Origin: an uncultured Caryophanales bacterium
GTDB taxonomy: Bacteria; Bacillota_I; Bacilli_A; RFN20; CAG-826
Direction: 5' to 3'
Length of the DNA: 10,057 nt
Assembly: GCA_946403545.1 (NCBI GenBank)
Contig: CAMJAG010000037.1
Location: forward strand, 1-10,057
The notes under the pieces were generated by a model. The model was not told the origin of the DNA, did not search any database, and saw only the letters and a list, made by a program, of their open reading frames with translations. Shown piece after piece: positions 1 to 6,372 of this stretch. Numbering within the stretch: position 1 is the stretch's first letter; each line of letters starts with the position of its first letter. Made by a program: the position numbers and the translations under genes.

Positions 1-3
1 CTT

Positions 4-9
4 TATAAT
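4..9 (+). promoter_or_regulatory. Probable -10 box of the flavodoxin-like gene
   Basis: A perfect TATAAT lies at 4-9, with GAGG at 16-19 and the start codon at 27. Transcription would begin near 16, giving a leader of only about 11 bases with the ribosome site at its very 5' end. The -35 element falls outside the window, so the promoter cannot be confirmed. Confidence 0.45.
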
Positions 10-26
10 AAATACGAGGTTAAAAT

Positions 27-476
27 ATGAAAAAGGTATTTATATACTTCTCTCTTAGTGGAAATGGTGAAGTAGTGGCAAAACAACTGGAAGCTAAAGG
101 CTATGAAATTAGAAGAGTGTTCAAAAAAGGACAAAAAGCTAATAAAAAACCTGGTTTCTTTACAATATTTAGAGGTGGATTCCGTGCTGGAATGAATAAG
201 AAAGATAAACTAGAACCATATGACACTAATATCGATGGCTATGATGAGATTGTTATTGGTAGTCCAATTTGGAACTCTAAATTCTCTTGCCCAATCAATA
301 GAGTCTTAGCGGATCTCAATTTAAAAGATAAAAAACTTTCCTTCATATTTTATTCAGGTAGTGGAACTGCAGAAAAAGCAGTGGAACGCGTTAGTAAAGA
401 ATATCCAGATAGTAAAATCATAATATTAAAAGAACCTAAAAAATATGAAGATGAATTATTAAAAATAATTCTTTAG
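27..476 (+). CDS. Flavodoxin-like protein, small FMN-binding type
   Basis: This 149-residue cytoplasmic protein has the size and layout of a short-chain flavodoxin, which carries electrons on a bound FMN. The first strand runs into a phosphate-binding loop, SLSGNG at 9-14, matching the flavodoxin pattern (T/S)xTGxT only loosely. A second strand ends in GSPIWNSKFSCPINRVL at about 79-95, the usual flavin-flanking segment of the Flavodoxin_4/5 group, and the third strand ends in FYSGSGTAEKA near 108-118. GAGG seven bases upstream supports the ATG at 27. The residues of the phosphate loop differ from textbook flavodoxin (Ser for Thr, Glu after the last Gly), so a partner or redox role cannot be named. 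It stands alone before a terminator and faces the EF-G-like gene. Family assignment is solid, the physiological role is unknown. Confidence 0.85.
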   Translation: MKKVFIYFSLSGNGEVVAKQLEAKGYEIRRVFKKGQKANKKPGFFTIFRGGFRAGMNKKDKLEPYDTNIDGYDEIVIGSPIWNSKFSCPINRVLADLNLKDKKLSFIFYSGSGTAEKAVERVSKEYPDSKIIILKEPKKYEDELLKIIL

Positions 477-487
477 AGCAAAAGAAA

Positions 488-515
488 ACAACCGGCGAAC
501 CGGTTGTCTTTTTGT
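488..515. terminator. Bidirectional intrinsic terminator
   Basis: A perfect 8-bp stem, ACAACCGG at 488-495 and CCGGTTGT at 500-507, encloses a 4-base loop. T-rich runs follow on the plus strand (CTTTTTGTTTT from 508) and on the minus strand (TTTCTTTTG from 487 downward). It therefore can end transcription of both the flavodoxin-like gene and the convergent Fic/EF-G-like operon. Read on the minus strand the loop is TTCG, a stable tetraloop sequence. Confidence 0.88.
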
Positions 516-520
516 TTTGA

Positions 521-2575
521 TTAGTTTTCAGTAATCTTGTTTTCAGCGATAACTTTGTCTTTTAAGAATGCTGGAACTTCTTCATAGTTAATGAATTCTC
601 TGTTGAAGTAACCAGATGCTTGAGTTAAGGACTTAAGTTGTGTAACGTAGTCAACGATTTCTGCTTCTGGAATGAGGGCTTCAATATCTTGAAGACCATC
701 TTTTTCTTCCATATTTTGAATTCTTGCACGTCTTGTATTTAAGTCAGACATAATGTCACCTGTGTATTCTGTAGGAACGATAACATGAATTCTCATGATA
801 GGTTCAAGAATGATTGGGTTGCATTTTGGATATGCATCTTTAAATGCTAAGATACCTGCCATCTTGAATGCTTGTTCGTTGGAATCAACTGGGTGATATT
901 TACCATCGACAAGAACACCTTTAACACCGATAACTGGGAAGCCTGCGAGTGGGCCTGAGTTAAGAGCTTCGAAGAAACCTTTTTCAACTGCTGGGAAGTA
1001 GTTCTTTGGAACAGCGCCACCGAAGACTTCTTCAGCGAAGACGTTTTCTTCACTTGGTTCAAATCTCATCTTAACGACACCATAGAAGCCAGATCCACCA
1101 GATTGTTTGACATATCTTCCATCACCTTCTGCTGTCTTCTTGATAGATTCACGATAGACAACTTTCATTGGTGCAGTAGTGACATCAATCTTATAAGTAT
1201 CTTTAAGTTTACCTAAGATGAAGTTAATGTGAGAATCTGAGACACCACCTAATAATAATTGTTTTGTTTCATTATTACGTTTGACTTCAACTGCAGGATC
1301 TTCTGCTTGAATCTTTGCTAATGCTGGACCAATCTTTGATTCATCATTTTTATTATTTAAGATAAGAGCTTTGAAGATAACAGCGGTTGGGTAGTGTGCT
1401 GGTTTGTAGTTAATAATTGCTTTAGGAGAAGAAAGTGTCATGCCACTTGCAACGCCTTCAAGTCTTGTAACAGCAGCGATATCACCTGCGTGAACTTCTT
1501 GAATAGCGTCAAGTTTCTTACCTGTCATTTGATATAACATTGAAACTCTTTGAGTACCATTACCGACATAGACTTCATCACCTGCTTTTAAGACACCAGA
1601 ATTAACTTTAATAATGTTAATTGTGCCTGAATATGGATCAACAACTGTCTTAAAGACATATGCTGAGAATGGTTCTGAATCGTTTGTTTGACGTGTAACT
1701 TCGTTACCATTTTCATCTTTAGCTTCGTATGGTTTTAAATCTGCTGGAGATGGTAAGTAATCGATGAACATATCAAGCATTGTTTCAACACCAATATTCT
1801 TTGTAGCGCATCCTACTAATACTGGGACGAGTTCGCCTGCTAAAACGAGTTTTCTTAAAGATTCATGAACTTCTTGGACTGTGAATTCTTCGCCATTGAA
1901 GAATTTTTCAAGAAGTGCATCATCCGCTTTAGCGACTTCTTCAGCAATCATGTTATGTAATTCAAAGATTTTTTCTTTCTTATCATCATGGATAGGAGCG
2001 TCTTCGCACTTCTTACCATTGAGTTTTCTAGCCTTTAAGTCAACGACATTAGCGAAGCCATCAAAACCTTCACCATGACCTAATGGGTAACAGAATGGAA
2101 TAGCGTTTTTACCTAATTTTCCACGGATTTCATCTAATAAATCATCGAATTTAACGTTTTCCTTATCGACTTTGTTGATATAGATGAATGTAGGGATGCC
2201 ACGTTTTCTAAGTTGATTCCAGTGTTTAACTGTACCGACTTGGACACCGATAGAAGCATCAATTACTAAGACTGCACCTTTGACTGCACCTAAGACACCG
2301 ATGTATTCAGAAATGAAGTCATCGTTACCAGGAACGTCAATAAGATTAATCTTGTGATTTTTATAAGTTAATGGGACAACAGCGGTTTGAATGGAACCAC
2401 CTCTTTTTTGTTCATCAACTGTGTAGTCAGAAATAGTGTTTTTCTTTTCAACTTCACCTTTTTGAGGAATTAATCCTGCAATAAAAGCGAGAGATTCTAC
2501 TAAAGTAGTTTTACCTGTGGATTGGTGACCAAGGATAACTACGTTTCTAATATTTTTTGCATCAAAATTTGCCAT
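521..2575 (-). CDS. EF-G-like translational GTPase (FusA2-type paralogue)
   Basis: This 684-residue protein has the full five-domain layout of elongation factor G, but belongs to the EF-G-like paralogue branch and is probably not the main translocase. Visible elements: P-loop GHQSTGKT at 16-23, switch I KRGGSI at 57-62 (RGITI in EF-G), G3 DVPGN at 80-84, NKVD at 134-137 and GCA at 255-257. Domain IV holds GKYHPVDSNEQAF at about 558-570, matching the tip loop of EF-G, and domain V holds NTRRARIQ at 613-620 and SLTQASGYF near 649-657. The residue after DVPG is Asn84, where EF-G and EF-Tu carry the catalytic His, and the switch I Thr is Ser. Related paralogues often have Tyr here, so slow or altered GTP hydrolysis is likely. 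AGGAGA at 2581-2586 fixes the start. It follows the Fic gene by 13 bases, so the two are cotranscribed. Confidence 0.93.
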   Translation of the reverse strand: MANFDAKNIRNVVILGHQSTGKTTLVESLAFIAGLIPQKGEVEKKNTISDYTVDEQKRGGSIQTAVVPLTYKNHKINLIDVPGNDDFISEYIGVLGAVKGAVLVIDASIGVQVGTVKHWNQLRKRGIPTFIYINKVDKENVKFDDLLDEIRGKLGKNAIPFCYPLGHGEGFDGFANVVDLKARKLNGKKCEDAPIHDDKKEKIFELHNMIAEEVAKADDALLEKFFNGEEFTVQEVHESLRKLVLAGELVPVLVGCATKNIGVETMLDMFIDYLPSPADLKPYEAKDENGNEVTRQTNDSEPFSAYVFKTVVDPYSGTINIIKVNSGVLKAGDEVYVGNGTQRVSMLYQMTGKKLDAIQEVHAGDIAAVTRLEGVASGMTLSSPKAIINYKPAHYPTAVIFKALILNNKNDESKIGPALAKIQAEDPAVEVKRNNETKQLLLGGVSDSHINFILGKLKDTYKIDVTTAPMKVVYRESIKKTAEGDGRYVKQSGGSGFYGVVKMRFEPSEENVFAEEVFGGAVPKNYFPAVEKGFFEALNSGPLAGFPVIGVKGVLVDGKYHPVDSNEQAFKMAGILAFKDAYPKCNPIILEPIMRIHVIVPTEYTGDIMSDLNTRRARIQNMEEKDGLQDIEALIPEAEIVDYVTQLKSLTQASGYFNREFINYEEVPAFLKDKVIAENKITEN

Positions 2576-2580
2576 AAATA

Positions 2581-2586
2581 TCTCCT
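2581..2586 (-). promoter_or_regulatory. Ribosome binding site of the EF-G-like gene
   Basis: AGGAGA on the minus strand lies five bases before the ATG, inside the 13-base gap after the Fic stop codon. It sets the start codon and shows that the second gene of the operon has its own ribosome entry. Confidence 0.8.
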
Positions 2587-2588
2587 AA

Positions 2589-3596
2589 TTAAAGTCTAAA
2601 GTATTTAGAATATCTACCTTTAGTGATGAGTTGAATTCTTTGATTCTTAACTAAAGAAGATAATGCTTTTTCAATTGTTGCAGGACTTGTTGCGTATAAA
2701 ACATTTTGAACAACTTCCTTATTAATTGGAGTAGCGGAATCGTTAACGATTCTAAGAACTTTTTCTTCAGAAGTTTCATCTTCTAAATTGATTTCCATAA
2801 TGTAATCAAGTTTACGATAAGCTTCTAAGATACATTTAAGGATGAATGTGACGTATGGGGTATAATCATTTGCGTTGTCACTCCAACCTTTAGCGGATGC
2901 TTCAAATGCATCGATGTATGCACCAACACGGTGTTTCATGATGTTTGGAATTGCGAAATAATCACCAATTTCATAACCATACTTCTTCATTAAGAAGTTA
3001 AGCAATAATCTTGATAATCTTCCATTGCCATGGTTGTATGGATGGATGCACATGAAATCAAACATGAACACAGCGATAAGAACTAACTTATTAAGATGTT
3101 CGTCTGTTGCGCATTGATTGAGTTGATAGACTAAGTTATCAAGGAGTGGGACAACTTCTTCAGGAGCAGCTGTGACGAAAATAGTTCTAAAAGAACCATC
3201 TGCCATAACTTCTTGAATGTAGTTTTGGCTATCCTTGTATTGTCCACCAAATTCAGGATTATAATCCTTATAAATGTAATAGTGTAATGTAGAAATAAAG
3301 CTTCTATCGATTGGTTGATACTTATTAACTTGTGCGATTAAGTCTAAAGCATTTCTATAACCAACTAATAAATGTTCTTGGAAAGTTTCTGGCATAGCGC
3401 CTTTTCCAAAGATAGCTTCTTCTCTTGAATCGGAAATAGTGACGTTACCGATTTCATTACTTGCTACGACGCCGCTACGGATAGCGAGATCAGTTAGCTT
3501 TTCAACCTTTTTGAGTTTTTTCACACCCATTGTTTTACCGCGGTAAAGCTCAATGGATTGAAGTAAGGAGTTAATGTTAGGGTTGTTCAAAGACAT
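2589..3596 (-). CDS. Fic-domain protein with altered active-site and inhibitory motifs
   Basis: This 335-residue protein matches the large Fic family: N-terminal helices, a Fic core with flap GGQYKDSQN near 117-125, the signature HPYNHGNGRLSR at 185-196, and a C-terminal winged-helix-like domain at about 275-335. Active Fic enzymes usually transfer AMP to a hydroxyl side chain. Two key positions differ. The signature is HxFx(D/E)GNGR in active members, but here the acidic metal ligand is His189. The inhibitory motif (S/T)xxxE(G/N) appears at 46-51 as SNEIGN, with Gly50 in place of the Glu. The catalytic His185 and the GNGR anion loop remain. Activity may be changed, weak or lost. The start at 3596 has AAAGGGAG five bases upstream; an in-frame ATG at 3626 with GAGG nine bases upstream is a fair alternative, adding ten residues. 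The gene leads an operon with the EF-G-like GTPase, which suggests a translation-related target. Confidence 0.92.
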   Translation of the reverse strand: MSLNNPNINSLLQSIELYRGKTMGVKKLKKVEKLTDLAIRSGVVASNEIGNVTISDSREEAIFGKGAMPETFQEHLLVGYRNALDLIAQVNKYQPIDRSFISTLHYYIYKDYNPEFGGQYKDSQNYIQEVMADGSFRTIFVTAAPEEVVPLLDNLVYQLNQCATDEHLNKLVLIAVFMFDFMCIHPYNHGNGRLSRLLLNFLMKKYGYEIGDYFAIPNIMKHRVGAYIDAFEASAKGWSDNANDYTPYVTFILKCILEAYRKLDYIMEINLEDETSEEKVLRIVNDSATPINKEVVQNVLYATSPATIEKALSSLVKNQRIQLITKGRYSKYFRL

Positions 3597-3648
3597 TACG
3601 ACTCCCTTTAAGTCAAACATTTTCATATGTAAATACCTCAGCGATATT

Positions 3649-3677
3649 ATTATCATACGGATTTTGGAATATTGCAA
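3649..3677 (-). promoter_or_regulatory. Promoter of the fic / EF-G-like operon
   Basis: On the minus strand TTGCAA (3672-3677) is followed after exactly 17 bases by GATAAT (3649-3654). Transcription would start near 3642, giving a short leader with GAGG at 3636-3639 ahead of the alternative ATG at 3626, and AAAGGGAG ahead of the ATG at 3596. Confidence 0.55.
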
Positions 3678-3775
3678 CTCCTTATTTTAAAAAAGAAAAT
3701 ACCGAATTAAAAAATTAGGTTAAATTTGACCATAAAACTGGAGAAATTCTAATTTTAAAAACTCTACTTTAGTAG

Positions 3776-3784
3776 TAATATAGT
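3776..3784 (+). promoter_or_regulatory. -10 region of surE, predicted leaderless transcript
   Basis: TAATAT (3776-3781) overlaps TATAGT (3779-3784), and the surE ATG begins at 3790, eight or five bases later. That places the expected transcription start at or next to the start codon. No ribosome site lies at a usable distance; the nearest GGAG is some 50 bases upstream. The -35 is weak (TTTTAA about 17 bases upstream). Confidence 0.45.
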
Positions 3785-3789
3785 CATGT

Positions 3790-4503
3790 ATGAAAATTCT
3801 ATTAACAAACGATGATGGATTCGACGCTCCTGGAATACAAATGTTGAAAGAACAACTTGACAAAGTAGGTGAAGTTTTTATTGTTGCACCTACACATTGC
3901 ATGTCCGCAAAAAGTGTCTCTTTAACTATAGGAAAACCTCTTCATATTAAAGAAGAAGCAAAGAATGTTTACTCAGTTGATGGTTTCCCTGCTGATTGTG
4001 TTGCTTTAGCAATTGAATACTTTAAAGTAGAAAAAGGAATAGAATTTGATTTAGTTGTTTCTGGTTGTAACAATGGACTCAACCATTCTTATGATGCTAT
4101 ATATTCAGGCACAATAGGCGCATGTTTAGAAGCACTTACATATAGAAAGAAAGCAATTGCGGTGTCTTGTAAATACAATGACTTTGACACTGTTAAAAAT
4201 AATTTTGATTTAATGTGGGATTTTATTACTAAGAATAACCTCATTTCTAATGAATATTTATTGAATATAAATTTCCCTAGAGGAGAAGTAAAATCCATTC
4301 AATTAGCGAAAGAATATTATCGAAAAGATGATAATTATTTCACAAAAACTGAAGAAGGCTATTATGCATATCGAAATATGGATGATTTATCTAACGCACC
4401 AAAAGATAGTGACTGCTATTTAGTGGAACATGGAGTGATCTCTGTTGTCCCTCTATCTAAGTCCTACTTTTCAGAAAATTTATTATCCAAATTGAAAATT
4501 TGA
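3790..4503 (+). CDS. surE: 5'/3'-nucleotidase SurE
   Basis: SurE is a metal-dependent phosphatase of nucleoside monophosphates, also active on short polyphosphates, linked to stationary-phase survival and nucleotide recycling. The 237-residue protein begins with the family hallmark TNDDG at 6-10; Asp8 and Asp9 bind the metal. Ser39 within APTHCMSAKSVSLT (33-46) and Asn94 within SGCNNG (91-96) are the remaining metal ligands. PADCVALA at 68-75 and YSGTIGACLEA at 105-115 are also typical. The usual RSG triad is MSA here (38-40), a mild departure. The stop is TGA, which argues against a TGA-Trp code. The gene has no ribosome site, and its -10 box sits directly before the ATG, so it is probably translated from a leaderless message. 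It diverges from the fic operon and is followed by fba after 48 bases. Confidence 0.95.
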   Translation: MKILLTNDDGFDAPGIQMLKEQLDKVGEVFIVAPTHCMSAKSVSLTIGKPLHIKEEAKNVYSVDGFPADCVALAIEYFKVEKGIEFDLVVSGCNNGLNHSYDAIYSGTIGACLEALTYRKKAIAVSCKYNDFDTVKNNFDLMWDFITKNNLISNEYLLNINFPRGEVKSIQLAKEYYRKDDNYFTKTEEGYYAYRNMDDLSNAPKDSDCYLVEHGVISVVPLSKSYFSENLLSKLKI

Positions 4504-4520
4504 CATAATAGTTATAAAAT
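4492..4520 (+). promoter_or_regulatory. Promoter of fba, overlapping the end of surE
   Basis: TTGAAA (4492-4497) and TAAAAT (4515-4520) are 17 bases apart. A perfect TTGACA at 4500-4505 also overlaps the surE stop codon, but its best-spaced -10 (CATAAC at 4522-4527) is poor. Either way, fba seems to have its own start signal placed inside the last codons of surE. The fba leader would be about 25 bases, ending in GGAG at 4541-4544. Confidence 0.45.
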
Positions 4521-4551
4521 ACATAACGGACATAAATAAAGGAGAAAAATT

Positions 4552-5526
4552 ATGCCATTAGTAAATACTATCGAAATGTTTAAAAAGGCTTACAACGGTG
4601 GTTACGCTGTTGGTGCATTCAACTGCAACAACATGGAAATCGTTCAAGCTATCGTTGATGCTGCAAAAGAATGCAATTCACCAGTTATTCTTCAAGTTTC
4701 CGCTGGTGCAAGAAAGTATGCAAAACCTGCTTACTTAAAACACTTAGTTGAAGCTGCTGTTGAAGATACAGGATTACCAATCGTTCTTCACTTAGACCAT
4801 GGTGCAGACTTTGAAATGTGCAAAGATTGTATCGATGGTGGTTTCACATCAGTTATGATTGATGCTTCTAGCAAACCATTCGAAGAAAACATCGCAATTA
4901 CAAAGAAAGTTGTCGAATACGCCCACGCTCACAAACCATATGTTACAGTTGAAGCTGAATTAGGCACACTTGCTGGTATCGAAGATGATGTTAAAGTCGA
5001 ACACGGTGCTGAAAGCTACACAAAACCAGAAGACGTTGAAGAATTCGTTCGTAGAACTGGTTGTGACTCATTAGCAATCGCTATCGGAACAAGCCATGGT
5101 GCTTATAAATTCAAACCAGAACAATGTACAAGAGATCCAGAAACAGGTATCTTATTACCTCCTCCATTAAGATTTGACATCTTAGAAGAAGTTAGCAAGA
5201 GACTCCCAGGTTTCCCAATCGTCTTACACGGTTCTTCCTCAGTTAACCAAGAATACGTTAAAATCATTAACGAAAATGGTGGTAAATTAGTCGACGCAGT
5301 TGGTGTCCCAGAACAACAACTCAGACAAGCTGCTAAATTAGCTGTTTGTAAGATCAACATTGACTCTGACTTACGTTTAGCTATGACAGCCGGTATCCGT
5401 GAACATATGGCTGCTCACCCAGATCACTTCGATCCAAGACAATATGTCGGTGATGGCCGTGCTTATGTCAAACAATTAGTCAAACATAAGATTACAGATG
5501 TTCTTGGTTCAAACGATAAAATCTAA
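4552..5526 (+). CDS. fba: Class II fructose-bisphosphate aldolase
   Basis: This 324-residue enzyme splits fructose 1,6-bisphosphate into dihydroxyacetone phosphate and glyceraldehyde 3-phosphate in glycolysis and runs in reverse in gluconeogenesis. It is a zinc-dependent TIM barrel. HLDHG at 80-84 holds the catalytic Asp82 and zinc ligand His83; VEAELGTLAG lies at 133-142; IGTSHGAYKF at 178-187 holds zinc ligand His182; VLHGSSSV at 224-231 holds zinc ligand His226; KINIDSDLR at 267-275 binds substrate phosphate. GGAG seven bases before the ATG fixes the start. The gene is rich in codons such as AAC, TTC, ATC and CCA compared with its AT-ending neighbours, as expected of a strongly expressed glycolytic gene. 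It has a promoter at the end of surE and a strong terminator, so it is mainly a single-gene unit. Confidence 0.98.
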   Translation: MPLVNTIEMFKKAYNGGYAVGAFNCNNMEIVQAIVDAAKECNSPVILQVSAGARKYAKPAYLKHLVEAAVEDTGLPIVLHLDHGADFEMCKDCIDGGFTSVMIDASSKPFEENIAITKKVVEYAHAHKPYVTVEAELGTLAGIEDDVKVEHGAESYTKPEDVEEFVRRTGCDSLAIAIGTSHGAYKFKPEQCTRDPETGILLPPPLRFDILEEVSKRLPGFPIVLHGSSSVNQEYVKIINENGGKLVDAVGVPEQQLRQAAKLAVCKINIDSDLRLAMTAGIREHMAAHPDHFDPRQYVGDGRAYVKQLVKHKITDVLGSNDKI

Positions 5527-5545
5527 TTGAACTAAAAAGCAAATT

Positions 5546-5578
5546 AAAAGATAGCGAGAATATTCGCTATCTTTTTCT
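5546..5578. terminator. Intrinsic terminator after fba
   Basis: A 12-bp stem pairs 5546-5557 with 5564-5575 around a 6-base loop (core GATAGCGA/TCGCTATC) and runs into TTTTTCTT on the plus strand. It lies 20 bases after the fba stop. The minus strand also has a T-rich tail, so it can back up the mscL terminator next to it. Confidence 0.9.
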
Positions 5579-5584
5579 TATAGA

Positions 5585-5610
5585 AAAAGGAAGGTCAGTG
5601 CCTTCCTTTT
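5585..5610 (-). terminator. Intrinsic terminator after mscL
   Basis: A 10-bp stem pairs 5585-5594 with 5601-5610 (core AAGGAAGG/CCTTCCTT) around a 6-base loop, three bases past the mscL stop codon on the minus strand. A short T-rich run follows in that direction, and TTTT follows on the plus strand, so it probably works in both directions. Confidence 0.82.
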
Positions 5611-5612
5611 AA

Positions 5613-6257
5613 TTATTTAGCTTTCTTTTCTGCTAACAATTTCTTAATATCAAGTAAGATTTCGTTTGTTGTAGGTTCTGGTTTACCTTCTTCAACAGGA
5701 GCAGGTCTTTCTTCTGGATGTTTTTCGTAATATGCTTCTTTACGTTTTGCTTCAAATTCTGCTTTCTTAGCAGCCATCTTATTTGAAATTTTAACAATAA
5801 TGAATAAGACAATAGCGATGATAATGAAAGATATAATAGCGTTAATTAATGCACCCCAGTTAATAATAGCGGAACCATTGAAGTAGAATCTTGTTCCGTA
5901 TTTTGTGTAGTTAGCACCAATTAATGTAGCACCGTAAAGTGCTGGATCACTTGCGCCTGCAGCATTACCGATTTGTGTTGCGATTGCATTGTAGTCAGCA
6001 GCAGCGAAGCTTTGACCAACACCTGATAAGCCTTTTTGTCCATCAGTAAGAGCTGGTAAAACAGTGACTAAGCCACTTAAACCACCAGGGACTGGCCATG
6101 TTGCTAGTGACATTAACATGTTAACAAATGCGTTAACGATTGCTCCGAAAGCGCCACCAATAACGACACCAACAGCAAGCATGAAAGCATTGCCTCTATT
6201 GATGAATTCCTTAAATTCTTTCCAGAAACCTGGACCTTTTTTAGCCTTTTTAGCCAT
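5613..6257 (-). CDS. mscL: Large-conductance mechanosensitive channel MscL, long-loop form
   Basis: MscL is a pentameric membrane pore that opens under membrane tension to release solutes on osmotic downshock. The 214-residue protein starts with the amphipathic N-terminal helix FWKEFKEFINRGN (11-23). The pore-lining first membrane helix spans about 24-48, with LAVGVVIGGAFGAIVNAFV near 27-45. A second membrane helix covers about 133-157, followed by a charged linker and the C-terminal bundle helix NEILLDIKKLLAEK at 198-211. The loop between the helices, about 52-132, is roughly 80 residues, against some 30 in the E. coli protein. It is rich in Gly, Ala, Tyr and Asn, and makes the protein longer than the usual 120-150. 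AGGAGG seven bases before the ATG at 6257 sets the start over the in-frame ATG at 6302. The gene is monocistronic and diverges from add. Confidence 0.94.
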   Translation of the reverse strand: MAKKAKKGPGFWKEFKEFINRGNAFMLAVGVVIGGAFGAIVNAFVNMLMSLATWPVPGGLSGLVTVLPALTDGQKGLSGVGQSFAAADYNAIATQIGNAAGASDPALYGATLIGANYTKYGTRFYFNGSAIINWGALINAIISFIIIAIVLFIIVKISNKMAAKKAEFEAKRKEAYYEKHPEERPAPVEEGKPEPTTNEILLDIKKLLAEKKAK

Positions 6258-6264
6258 GTGGATT

Positions 6265-6296
6265 CCTCCTATATTTGTATTGATAAAATCATTATA
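6265..6296 (-). promoter_or_regulatory. mscL -10 box and ribosome site
   Basis: TATAAT at 6291-6296 (minus strand) lies about 34 bases before the start codon, and a perfect AGGAGG sits at 6265-6270. The matching -35 region is weak, CTAAAC at 6314-6319 with a 17-base gap. The predicted leader is about 27 bases. Confidence 0.55.
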
Positions 6297-6360
6297 TATC
6301 ACTTTTTAAATTTGTTTAGAAAATTTTATTTTTACAGTGGTATTCGAAGAAATAATTACA

Positions 6361-6366
6361 TATAAT
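6361..6366 (+). promoter_or_regulatory. -10 box of add, predicted leaderless transcript
   Basis: A perfect TATAAT is followed by six bases and then the ATG at 6373 that begins MIDLHLHLDG. The transcription start expected from this box coincides with the A of the start codon. There is no ribosome site. TTTACA at 6331-6336 is a -35-like sequence, but its 24-base spacing is too long, so the -35 is unclear. Confidence 0.55.
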
Positions 6367-6372
6367 GTAATC

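Noticed and set aside
847..2078. Two open frames overlapping the EF-G-like gene (847-1062 minus, 1881-2078 plus).
   Set aside because: They overlap a well-supported gene along their whole length, lack ribosome sites and give low-complexity Ser/Leu-rich products.
3709..3756. Inverted repeat AAAATTAG/CTAATTTT between fic and surE.
   Set aside because: The arms are only 8 bp of A/T-rich sequence 30 bases apart, which is expected by chance in this composition.
5103..5360. Minus-strand open frame within fba.
   Set aside because: It is an antisense shadow of a strongly conserved, codon-biased gene and has no start signal. The same holds for the antisense frames at 3720-3902, 4089-4298 and 6064-6309.
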